From an uncultured Bacillaceae bacterium (GTDB lineage: Bacteria; Bacillota; Bacilli; Bacillales; Caldibacillaceae), in the NCBI GenBank assembly GCA_937951955.1, contig CALGAD010000013.1, forward strand, positions 1-9,650: a stretch of DNA of 9,650 nt, read 5' to 3'. Made by a program: the position numbers and the translations under genes. Of the stretch, positions 1-6,421 are shown one piece after another; within the stretch, counting starts at the first letter, position 1, and every line of letters starts with the position of its first letter. The notes under the pieces are model-generated. The model saw only the letters and a list, made by a program, of their open reading frames with translations. It ran no database searches and had not been told where the DNA came from.

Positions 1-105
1 GTCGTGAATTCCCTTGGAAGTTAACTTCGAATCTAGCCTTCCCTGCAGCCGGCGTTCCACATTCCATTCCGTTTCCCCGTGTCTGACAAAAAATAAATTT
101 AGCAC
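1..105 (-). CDS. Histidine phosphatase family protein, N-terminal fragment (cut by window edge)
   Basis: The first 35 codons of a gene running off the left end. The reading frame is open to base 1. It starts at a GTG (103-105) with a GAGGTG ribosome binding site (111-116) five bases upstream, overlapping the cblS stop codon. The protein opens with a hydrophobic strand followed by VRHGETEWN (about residues 7-15), then RLQGRLDSKLTSKG. This is the classic N-terminus of the phosphoglycerate mutase/acid phosphatase superfamily, with Arg8-His9 as the catalytic pair; the histidine is phosphorylated during the reaction. It is the last operon gene visible. Its position suggests a role in cobalamin salvage, for example a second alpha-ribazole phosphatase beside cobC, but a general phosphatase of the YhfR or GpmB type is equally possible. 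Family is certain; substrate is not, because most of the protein lies outside the window. Confidence 0.85.
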   Translation of the reverse strand, partial: MLNLFFVRHGETEWNVERRLQGRLDSKLTSKGIHD

Positions 106-115
106 CTTTCCACCT

Positions 116-808
116 CTATAGCTTATGAAAATAGTTTCCTGAGATAGCTTTTATTGTCTGTTCCTGTTCCTCAGGATACGCAACTAGAAAAGAAGTCGAT
201 GGTCCGCCGGATTTATAAATATCAATTTCCACCGAGTTTATTCTCTTCCCCCTGCCAGGCACCATCCGCTCCAATTCATGGAGCACGCCTTTGGATCCGA
301 CCGGCCAGACGACAACTTGGCCCATTTCACAAATCTTTTTAAACAGCGCTAGAGGAGCAACCTGATCGCGCTTGGTCAACACCTCTTCTCCGACTAAAGG
401 CAGTCCGATAAGGGCAATCTGCATGTTTTTCCAGTCGCCCAAAGGACGGCTTTCCTGAACAGGCTTTTTCCCAATAATATTTATCCCAACGGCCGATTGA
501 GACAAGGAAAAATTAGTCTCCGTACTCCCGGTAATCGGAATGTCAATATCCAGTTCTTTCAAGCCTTTCTGAACACCCTCAATAAGCGAATTCCACGCTT
601 CGTTCCCGCAAAAGTTTTGCAGGACAACGGTAATGGGCTTTGCGCCGGCAGCCAAACATTCCATTACCGCTACCCGGAAAGAATGATAGCCCACAACATC
701 GTAGGATACTTTCACAAGATCCTGTTCTTTTTGGCCGATGCCGCCGCTGTTGTCACTGGTAATCACGAGTTCCTCCTCGCCTAATGGGATAATTAGGGCA
801 TTTCTCAT
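116..808 (-). CDS. cblS: Alpha-ribazole kinase CblS (AIR synthase/PurM-like fold)
   Basis: A 230-residue protein that I assign to CblS, which phosphorylates alpha-ribazole to alpha-ribazole 5'-phosphate, the lower-ligand donor for CobS. CblS with its transporter CblT is known from Listeria innocua and Geobacillus kaustophilus and bypasses CobT. The sequence shows a PurM/ThiL-like N-terminus: a strand followed by TSDNSGGIG (residues 17-25), then a segment resembling the nucleotide-binding part of AIR synthase-type kinases (VAVMECLAAGAKPI, residues 47-60). The ATG shares four bases (ATGA) with the stop of cblT, and a GGAGG sits seven bases upstream inside cblT, so the two are probably translationally coupled. 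The assignment rests on fold-like motifs plus the strongly supportive operon position. Without context it would be called only an AIR synthase-related protein. Confidence 0.78.
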   Translation of the reverse strand: MRNALIIPLGEEELVITSDNSGGIGQKEQDLVKVSYDVVGYHSFRVAVMECLAAGAKPITVVLQNFCGNEAWNSLIEGVQKGLKELDIDIPITGSTETNFSLSQSAVGINIIGKKPVQESRPLGDWKNMQIALIGLPLVGEEVLTKRDQVAPLALFKKICEMGQVVVWPVGSKGVLHELERMVPGRGKRINSVEIDIYKSGGPSTSFLVAYPEEQEQTIKAISGNYFHKL

Positions 809-1299
809 CCCTTTGCCTCCGCTTTAAAATAAGCTCCCTGAAAAATCGACTGCAGGCGCGGGATGGTGACAAGTGCAATAACCGTATTTAAAAGAGAACC
901 GATGAATAAAGAAGGAACGATCGCTAAGAAAAATGCAACATCAACAATTAAAATAAACGGCAGCGGAGCAATAAATGCATTTCCGACCAGGAAAATAATT
1001 CCCGCCAACATCCTTTTTCCTCGCTTATAAAAAATAGCGAAAATGGCACAAAGCAAGGCCATTTCAAGAGCAACGAGAAAATGCAGCAGACCCATGGACA
1101 TTCCACCGATTACGGCAGAAACAAGATGTCCGAGACCGCCTACAATCGCGCCCGGTCCTGCACCAAAAAAGGCGGCAGCAAGCAACGCCGGGAACGCATC
1201 TAAGGCAATGCTTCCAATAATTGCAGGAATTTTAATTGCTGCTCCAACAACACTTAACGCAATAAACAAAGCCAATAAACTTATTTTTCGCACGTTCAT
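805..1299 (-). CDS. cblT: Alpha-ribazole transporter CblT, ECF-type S component
   Basis: A 164-residue, strongly hydrophobic protein with about five to six predicted membrane segments. It starts MNVRKISLLALFIALSVVG, the typical amphipathic start of an ECF transporter substrate-binding (S) subunit. A Gly/Ala-rich stretch (residues about 40-72, FFGAGPGAIVGGLGH) and a short KRGKR cytoplasmic loop near residue 93 fit the family. Next to cblS the best reading is CblT, the alpha-ribazole importer. No ECF ATPase or T subunit is present in the window, which would fit a group II S component that uses the shared ribosomal-operon EcfAA'T module (inference). The ATG overlaps the upstream stop codon by four bases and has GGAGG nine bases upstream. 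Another vitamin S component cannot be excluded by sequence, but the partner gene argues for alpha-ribazole. Confidence 0.78.
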   Translation of the reverse strand: MNVRKISLLALFIALSVVGAAIKIPAIIGSIALDAFPALLAAAFFGAGPGAIVGGLGHLVSAVIGGMSMGLLHFLVALEMALLCAIFAIFYKRGKRMLAGIIFLVGNAFIAPLPFILIVDVAFFLAIVPSLFIGSLLNTVIALVTIPRLQSIFQGAYFKAEAKG

Positions 1300-1736
1300 T
1301 TGTTATCTCCTCCTTTTATTGTTTGCGGTAATCCGTACCAGATAATGTCCACACGACTGCATCTGGTAACTAAATCCTGATACACCCAGCCAGTCAAGTC
1401 CCGCCAATTTCTGTCCTCTTTTTCCATCGGCACAATTCCTTTAGAAATATCCGTACCGATAATAATTAGCCGGCGGCAGGCATCCTCCTTTTCCCACTGA
1501 AGCCACCTGTCGAAAATCCGGGACAGATATACTCGTGCTTCATCCAGCACCATTTTTTCCGAAAGATTCTTTGTCCATTGTTCCAGCCCTTCCAGAACGA
1601 CGGTTGAACCGGAAAACAAGCTATCATCTTCAATTAAAGCCTCATTGTTGTAGGCTGAAATCCATTGATCCGCAGTATAATTTTCTTTTACCCAATTCCG
1701 TTTTCCGTTAAAGTAACCGCCTGTAACGAAATGCAA
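1296..1736 (-). CDS. Divergent CobU-like protein (degenerate adenosylcobinamide kinase/guanylyltransferase paralogue)
   Basis: A 146-residue protein, shorter than the usual 170-190 residues of CobU. The N-terminus FVTGGYFNGKRNW (residues 3-15) aligns with the CobU P-loop, but the essential Ser/Thr after GK is Arg13. The segment that carries the guanylylated histidine of CobU (His46 in Salmonella) appears to be missing. By contrast, the C-terminal half is well kept: GIVP at 100-103, Arg109 with WRDLTG (111-116), and a YGLPQTIK ending that matches the CobU C-terminus. The conserved NEV before GIVP is replaced by TDIS. Translation starts at TTG, chosen because an AAGGAGGGG Shine-Dalgarno lies six bases upstream. 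The gene begins 49 bases inside cobC and ends in an ATGA overlap with cblT. The sequence suggests it does not bind ATP normally, so it may be a regulatory or structural partner of CobU, or have another function. Confidence 0.75.
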   Translation of the reverse strand: MHFVTGGYFNGKRNWVKENYTADQWISAYNNEALIEDDSLFSGSTVVLEGLEQWTKNLSEKMVLDEARVYLSRIFDRWLQWEKEDACRRLIIIGTDISKGIVPMEKEDRNWRDLTGWVYQDLVTRCSRVDIIWYGLPQTIKGGDNK

Positions 1737-2314
1737 CGCTCACCCCTCCTTAAACCTTCCCTGGTGAATTTCAGGATCCACCCGGCACTATGGGGAACTT
1801 CCCAATCCCAAAACTCCTTTTCTTCGTTTGAATATTTGTTGAGAAGATAGCGGATAACCCCGCCATGGGTCATGATAAACGGCCGCTGATACCCTTGCTG
1901 CAACACAAATTTCTTTACCTTTTCCCAGCCCTGATCCACCCTTTCGGCAAATTGCTGGAAGGATTCCCCTTGGGGCGGAGCATACGTAAAATAGTTACGC
2001 AGCCACTGCTCGTATTCATTAACATTTTTTAATTTGGCATATGTTTTTCCTTCAAATATGCCAAAGTTCATCTCCCGCAATTCCGAAAGCACGATTGGGG
2101 CGGTTTCCCCGAATAATAGTTCCAAGGTAGACAGAGAGCGTTTCAAATCGCTGGATACAAACAAGTCATAAGATTGGCGCGGAAAGGAATAGGAGGACAA
2201 GGCTTCAGCTTCTTCCTGACATAAAGGCGAATCATTCCATCCTAAATACGCCTTGCGTTTATTTTCCTCCGTCAGACCATGACGAAATAATGTAACAGCC
2301 ACAATGTCATCCAT
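1688..2314 (-). CDS. cobC: Alpha-ribazole phosphatase (adenosylcobalamin-5'-phosphate phosphatase) CobC
   Basis: A 208-residue histidine phosphatase that removes the 5'-phosphate from adenosylcobalamin phosphate or alpha-ribazole phosphate, the last step of nucleotide-loop assembly. Catalytic residues are visible: RHG at 11-13 (Arg11, nucleophile His12), acid/base Glu81 in the LREMNFGIFEG motif, and His150 in MTHGG. The length is normal for the family. I chose the ATG at 2312-2314, which gives MDDIVAVTLFRHG, over a longer frame whose extra 21 residues (Cys/Arg rich) are the shadow of cobS. This start lies 43 bases inside the end of cobS, with only a weak Shine-Dalgarno (a GGAA stretch), so translation is probably coupled to cobS. 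Exact specificity is inferred from position next to cobS and cobU. Confidence 0.88.
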   Translation of the reverse strand: MDDIVAVTLFRHGLTEENKRKAYLGWNDSPLCQEEAEALSSYSFPRQSYDLFVSSDLKRSLSTLELLFGETAPIVLSELREMNFGIFEGKTYAKLKNVNEYEQWLRNYFTYAPPQGESFQQFAERVDQGWEKVKKFVLQQGYQRPFIMTHGGVIRYLLNKYSNEEKEFWDWEVPHSAGWILKFTREGLRRGERCISLQAVTLTENGIG

Positions 2315-3063
2315 AGTATATTTTCCGTCCCTTCTGCAGCAGCACCAAGTATATCTCCGGTAATCCCGCCAAACCATTTCACGGTTTTCCTGCGAATAAA
2401 GTAATAACAGCCAATGGCAACGGCAATGAAGATGAGGAAGAGAAGCACAGTCATTTTCCCGAGCATTAAACTAATCCCAATCAGCACAATCAGATAAAGC
2501 GGAAATACTTTCCAAGTTCGATGATTGCTGGCATCTTGAAAAAAGGCTGCCAGCCCATCTTTTTTGGCTGCTGGCACGTTTAACAGCACCATGCCCATCA
2601 CACTCTTGCCCAAAAACGGAATTAGCAGAATAAGAATAAAAGAGTTGAAATGTATCGACGCTGTAATTTCATAGATAAATAGAAACCGGGAGCTTAGCAA
2701 TACGATGACCGACAGCACTCCGAAGGCCCCGATTCTCGGGTCTTTCATTACTTCCAGGCGTTTTTCTTTCTGCTGATAGGAAAAATACGCATCACTACCA
2801 TCCATCCATCCGTCCAGATGAATTCCGCCTGTGAAAACAATCGTAAACAGCCAAAGCAGGAAAGCCGCAGCAAGCGGAGAAAAGGGTGTCCATTCCACGA
2901 GACAGAACAAGAAACTGCTATACAAGATTCCTTGCACAAATCCGAGCAGGGGAAAAGTGCGAATGCTTCGTTCGATATATTCCCTGTCCATTGGCAAATT
3001 TTTGTGAATCGGGATGGCCGTTAAAAATTGTACGGCTATGAGAAATCCTTGGATGGTCTTCAT
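2272..3063 (-). CDS. cobS: Adenosylcobinamide-GDP ribazoletransferase (cobalamin synthase) CobS
   Basis: A 263-residue integral membrane protein that joins adenosylcobinamide-GDP to alpha-ribazole (phosphate), releasing GMP. It carries the family signature: GGIHLDGWMDGSDA (residues 79-92), with the conserved acidic residues thought to hold the metal ion, followed by KRLEVMKDPRIGAFG (101-115). Five to seven hydrophobic segments are predicted over the rest. The start at 3063 was chosen because its ATG shares four bases with the stop codon of the upstream short cbiP gene, with AAGGA just before it; an in-frame ATG at 3078 is possible but less well placed. It acts at the cytoplasmic membrane, where CbiB also resides. 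Length and motifs look intact. Confidence 0.95.
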   Translation of the reverse strand: MKTIQGFLIAVQFLTAIPIHKNLPMDREYIERSIRTFPLLGFVQGILYSSFLFCLVEWTPFSPLAAAFLLWLFTIVFTGGIHLDGWMDGSDAYFSYQQKEKRLEVMKDPRIGAFGVLSVIVLLSSRFLFIYEITASIHFNSFILILLIPFLGKSVMGMVLLNVPAAKKDGLAAFFQDASNHRTWKVFPLYLIVLIGISLMLGKMTVLLFLIFIAVAIGCYYFIRRKTVKWFGGITGDILGAAAEGTENILWMTLWLLHYFVMV

Positions 3064-3866
3064 GTTTCCTTGCTCCATTCATCGGTGATGGCTTTAATTT
3101 TTTCCCAATCTAAGAAACGTTTCATATCGTCTGCCAGCCGGTCATATTGTTCTTCACGAAAAATTCTGCCCGCCTCCATATATTCAAGCACAGGCAGGAC
3201 TCCCATTACTGGGATGCCTGTATTTTCTTCCAGCCATTGAATGCCGTCCCGGAAAAACTTCACGTCACCGCGAAATTTATTGATTACAATCCCTTTTACT
3301 CTATTTCTTTCCTCTGGTGCAAGCAGCTGCAATGTGCCGATAATGCTGGCGAAGACACCACCCCGTTCAATATCTGCAACGAGGAGGACAGGAGCATCGG
3401 CTATTTCCGCCACCTTCATATTGACCAGTTCCCGGTCTTTTAAATTGACTTCTGCGGGACTCCCTGCACCTTCGATTACAACTACATCGAAATCTTTCCT
3501 TAATTGCTGCAAAGAGGTTTTAATCGCCTCAAGCCCGGTTTGGTAAAACTTATCCCGATACTCGAAACCGGGCAACTCCCCCTCCTTTTCCCCAAAGAAA
3601 ATAACTTCGGTTTCCATATTTTCTCCTGGTTTTAAAAGAATCGGATTCATCCATACTGTTGCCTCAACTTTTGCCGCTTCCGCCTGCATCCCTTGGGATT
3701 GGGCGATTATTTTTCCATCAAGAGTTTCATATACATCCGCCGTCATATTTTGGGACTTAAATGGGGTCACTTTTGCTCCTTCGTTGGCAAACAGTCGGCA
3801 AAGCCCGGCAGCAACAAGGCTTTTCCCGACATTGGACCCGGTCCCTTGAATCATTAAACCTTTCAT
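3060..3866 (-). CDS. cbiP: Truncated cobyric acid synthase (CbiP/CobQ): ATPase domain only, glutaminase domain missing
   Basis: A 268-residue protein clearly homologous to the N-terminal half of cobyric acid synthase, the enzyme that amidates four side chains of adenosylcobyrinic acid a,c-diamide. Visible motifs: P-loop MIQGTGSNVGKS (5-16), PFKSQNM (35-41), QAEAA (61-65), MNPILLKPG (73-81), IEGAGSPAEVNL (131-142), VADIERGGVFAS (163-174), NKFRGD (196-201) and GVLP (222-225). Full-length enzymes are about 490-510 residues, with a class I glutaminase (GATase) domain after this point. Here that domain is absent: the only cysteine is Cys23, so there is no glutaminase nucleophile. The last 30 residues (EEQYDRLADDMKRFLDW, 238-254) resemble the extreme C-terminus of the full-length enzyme, suggesting an internal deletion. 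The start overlaps the cobU stop by ATGA, with GGGAG nine bases upstream. The ATPase motifs look well kept, which suggests selection and a function without glutaminase. Confidence 0.85.
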   Translation of the reverse strand: MKGLMIQGTGSNVGKSLVAAGLCRLFANEGAKVTPFKSQNMTADVYETLDGKIIAQSQGMQAEAAKVEATVWMNPILLKPGENMETEVIFFGEKEGELPGFEYRDKFYQTGLEAIKTSLQQLRKDFDVVVIEGAGSPAEVNLKDRELVNMKVAEIADAPVLLVADIERGGVFASIIGTLQLLAPEERNRVKGIVINKFRGDVKFFRDGIQWLEENTGIPVMGVLPVLEYMEAGRIFREEQYDRLADDMKRFLDWEKIKAITDEWSKET

Positions 3867-4426
3867 GATGCCGCTCCCTTCTTTAACAGCGGAATCCCTG
3901 CTTCCACTGCATATGCTTGAGCAGAGATGCTTACAATTTTCTGGTGCAGCTTTCCGATAAGCCGGCAATACTTCCGGACCAATGCACTGTCAGGGAAAAA
4001 ATCTAACAATACTTCGTTACTCACAATCACGAGTTGATGGCTGCTTTTTGCTATTTCCCCGATGCCCGTCAGTATCCGGTTGTATAATTCCTTCTCATCC
4101 GCATTTTCTTTAGCCGAAAAGAGTTCATTCGTCAGCAGAGTCGTTAAGCAATCTAAAAGAATAACATCTTTTTCGGTAAAGAAAGGTGCCAATGTTGCAA
4201 TATTCGTCGGCTGTTCCCATGTCTGCCAGCGGTATCCGCTTTTTCGTCTGTCCCATTGATGTTTTTGAATCCGTTCTTTCATTTCCTCGTCCGTCGGCAT
4301 TCCCGCAGCAATATAGTGGAGCTTACCGCCGATTTCCAATGCTTTCGCTTTGGCGAGGTGTTCAGCAAAGGTGCTTTTTCCGCTGCGCACTCCGCCGGTG
4401 ACAAAAATTATTTCTGCTGGCGCCAT
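3863..4426 (-). CDS. cobU: Adenosylcobinamide kinase / adenosylcobinamide-phosphate guanylyltransferase CobU
   Basis: A 187-residue CobU-family protein; the enzyme phosphorylates adenosylcobinamide and transfers GMP to give adenosylcobinamide-GDP. The P-loop is intact (FVTGGVRSGKS, residues 8-18). His56 in ERIQKHQWDRR aligns with His46 of Salmonella CobU, the guanylylated residue, and is followed by WQTWEQP. LLDCLTTLLTN (90-100) matches the Walker B-like segment, and SNEV (136-139) is kept. After that the sequence departs: the usual GxGIVP reads LLDFFP (140-145), and the R-FRD-G segment is altered to RKYCRLIG. The start lies 19 bases inside the preceding decarboxylase gene, with GGAGG ten bases upstream. 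A second, reciprocally degenerate CobU-like gene lies five genes or fewer downstream. Family is certain; whether both activities remain is open. Confidence 0.9.
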   Translation of the reverse strand: MAPAEIIFVTGGVRSGKSTFAEHLAKAKALEIGGKLHYIAAGMPTDEEMKERIQKHQWDRRKSGYRWQTWEQPTNIATLAPFFTEKDVILLDCLTTLLTNELFSAKENADEKELYNRILTGIGEIAKSSHQLVIVSNEVLLDFFPDSALVRKYCRLIGKLHQKIVSISAQAYAVEAGIPLLKKGAAS

Positions 4427-5484
4427 TCGGTGAGCACCTCCATCAGCCGGTCATTTTCCTCGCTTCCTTTAATAGCAAACCGCAGCCATCTTCCATCCAA
4501 CCCCGGGAAATTATAAGTATGCCTCGGTACAATTCCCCGTTTTAACCGAAAAGTGAACAAAGTCTTCTGTTCTTGCACTTCCGGATCCTGCAGCAAATAA
4601 AAATTTACTGCAGACGGAGAAACGGCAAATCTATTTTGCTCAAAAAAAGCAAATAATCTTTCCCGTTCTTCACGAATAAAACGTTTCGATTCCTTGACGA
4701 AGTGATGATTTTCCAAACATCCTTCCCCAACGTGCAAAGCAATGGCATTGACACTCCAGTGGGGCTGAAAAGCAGCAACCTTCTGGACGATTTCCTTATT
4801 TGCCAGCATATATCCGAGCCGCAAGCCCGGGATGGCGAACATTTTCGTCATGGAGCGGAGAACAATTAAATAACGATACTTGTCCACTAGAGAAGGAAGA
4901 GAAGAGTCTTCCTCCAAAAAATCATAAAAGGCTTCATCGATGATAAGATACGTCCTCTTTTGCTGACAATGCTCCAATAGCTCGACGATTTGGGAATAAG
5001 GGAAGCATACGCCCGTCGGATTGTTTGGATTGCAAAGAAATACCGCATCCACTTCTTCCACTTTCTCGGCTATCTTTTCTGTGTTTAATAGCCAATCCGG
5101 TTCTTCCAATTGGAAGTAAAAAATTTCACAGCCATTGGCGCGACATGCCTTTTCATATTCGGAAAAGGCCGGCTGGATAATCAGCACCTTTTTACCTGAG
5201 AGAAATCTTCCTAATAAGAAAATAATTTCCGCTCCGCCATTCCCGATGAATACGGAATCCTTAAGAACATTCACCTGTTTCGCAATTTGCCTTTTTAAAT
5301 TCATTGCGAAGGGATCCGGGTAATCGCTAATGCCACGATAAAACTCACCCCACCTTTCTTGGACGAAGGCAGGCGGGCCGAGGGGGTTTATATTGGCGCT
5401 AAAATCGACGATATATTCCGGCATCGGAATTCCGGCTTTTTTATATATGTATTGCGGATTCGAACCATGCTGCGGCCAGTTCAT
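4408..5484 (-). CDS. cobD: L-threonine-O-3-phosphate decarboxylase CobD (PLP-dependent, class I aminotransferase fold)
   Basis: A 358-residue pyridoxal-phosphate enzyme that decarboxylates L-threonine phosphate to (R)-1-amino-2-propanol O-2-phosphate, the linker that CbiB attaches to cobyric acid. Motifs seen: HGSNP near the N-terminus and DFSANINPLGPP (27-38), a hallmark of the CobD/CobC group; GNGGAE (81-86) in the cofactor phosphate region; NPNNPTG (152-158); IDEAF (182-186); and the PLP lysine Lys214 in SMTKMFAIPGLRLGY. Length is normal (about 330-365). The start is well supported by GGGAGG eight bases upstream; it lies 44 bases inside the end of cbiB. Naming is confusing: this is cobD in Salmonella and cobC in Pseudomonas. 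Related histidinol-phosphate aminotransferases are excluded mainly by the SANINPLGPP motif and the operon. No threonine kinase to supply its substrate is seen in the window. Confidence 0.92.
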   Translation of the reverse strand: MNWPQHGSNPQYIYKKAGIPMPEYIVDFSANINPLGPPAFVQERWGEFYRGISDYPDPFAMNLKRQIAKQVNVLKDSVFIGNGGAEIIFLLGRFLSGKKVLIIQPAFSEYEKACRANGCEIFYFQLEEPDWLLNTEKIAEKVEEVDAVFLCNPNNPTGVCFPYSQIVELLEHCQQKRTYLIIDEAFYDFLEEDSSLPSLVDKYRYLIVLRSMTKMFAIPGLRLGYMLANKEIVQKVAAFQPHWSVNAIALHVGEGCLENHHFVKESKRFIREERERLFAFFEQNRFAVSPSAVNFYLLQDPEVQEQKTLFTFRLKRGIVPRHTYNFPGLDGRWLRFAIKGSEENDRLMEVLTEWRQQK

Positions 5485-6421
5485 ACAGCCAACCTCCCAT
5501 CATTAAAACGAGCAAAAATAGTAACGTAGTCCGAAAAAGAATGTTGTTCGTTTTTACAATATGTTCTTTATTTAACGGGACGACAGGCTCCCCTATTTTC
5601 GCCCGTTCAGAAATTTGCCCCTGATAATAATTAATTCCTCCAAGCTGAACTCCTAAAATGGCAGCTACCGCCGATTCGAGCCAGCCGCTATTAGGACTGG
5701 GATGATTTCTCGCATCCCGAAAAAATAATTTCCATGCCTTTTTCCAATTCATCACTTCCGGCTTGTTTCCGATTACGATTAAACATGCCGTCAACCGGCT
5801 CGGTATCCAATTAGCCAGGTCATCCAATCTAGCCGATGCCCAGCCAAATTCCCGGTACTTTTCATTTTTATATCCGACCATGGAGTCACACGTATTTATC
5901 GCCCGGTATACCATGGCTAGTGGCGCTCCGCCAATTAGCGCCCAAAATAACGGGGCGGTGACGCCGTCACTCGTATTTTCTGCCACCGTTTCCACCGTTC
6001 CTCTGACAATTTCTTTTTCATCCAAATGTTCCGTATCCCTTCCGACGATATAGGATAGCTTCTCTCTAGCTTGCTTCATGTTTCCTTTTCGTAACGGATG
6101 ATAGATTGCCAGGGCTGCATCTTTCAATCCCTTTTGGGCTATGGCAAAAGCGATGATTAATCCTTCAACAACAATTCCTAATACCGGATGGAGCTGATAA
6201 AAAACCGAAACAAGCATCAGCGTTGTGAGGAAAGTGATGCTGATAATTAGCAATACCATAAAAAATCCTTTAGCTTTCCGATGCTTTCCTTGATTCAGCC
6301 TTTTTTCCAAATATCCTATCCCGCTCCCTATCCACCGTACCGGATGGGGCCATGTTGGCGGATCGCCGATCATAAAATCAATAACAACCGCTAATAGAAT
6401 TGCTAGCATATGATGTTCCAT
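5441..6421 (-). CDS. cbiB: Adenosylcobinamide-phosphate synthase CbiB
   Basis: A 326-residue membrane protein that amide-links adenosylcobyric acid to aminopropanol phosphate, giving adenosylcobinamide phosphate. Family motifs are intact: IGDPPTWPHPVRWIG (18-32), TVETVAENTSDGVTAPLFW near the middle, INTCDSMVGYKNEKY followed by ASARLDDLANWIPSRL, and RDARNHPSPNSGW. Four to five hydrophobic segments fit the known topology, including one at the very C-terminus. I chose the ATG whose A is shared with the last base of the cbiZ stop codon (TGATG), with AAGGA about ten bases upstream, over a frame 16 residues longer that only runs inside cbiZ. Directly following cbiZ makes biochemical sense: CbiZ releases cobyric acid, which CbiB re-amidates with the cell's own linker. 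The symbol cobD is also used for this enzyme. Confidence 0.95.
   Translation of the reverse strand: MEHHMLAILLAVVIDFMIGDPPTWPHPVRWIGSGIGYLEKRLNQGKHRKAKGFFMVLLIISITFLTTLMLVSVFYQLHPVLGIVVEGLIIAFAIAQKGLKDAALAIYHPLRKGNMKQAREKLSYIVGRDTEHLDEKEIVRGTVETVAENTSDGVTAPLFWALIGGAPLAMVYRAINTCDSMVGYKNEKYREFGWASARLDDLANWIPSRLTACLIVIGNKPEVMNWKKAWKLFFRDARNHPSPNSGWLESAVAAILGVQLGGINYYQGQISERAKIGEPVVPLNKEHIVKTNNILFRTTLLFLLVLMMGGWLYELAAAWFESAIHI

Noticed and set aside
2315..2377. Longer N-terminus for cobC
   Set aside because: The extra residues are rich in Cys and Arg and lie in a shadow frame of cobS; the RHG motif is already at the normal distance from the ATG at 2314.
3060..3968. Short cbiP as a frameshifted pseudogene with glutaminase remnants nearby
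   Set aside because: cobS starts at the cbiP stop with an ATGA overlap, leaving no DNA for a displaced glutaminase domain, and the ATPase motifs are all intact. The change looks like a clean in-frame loss.
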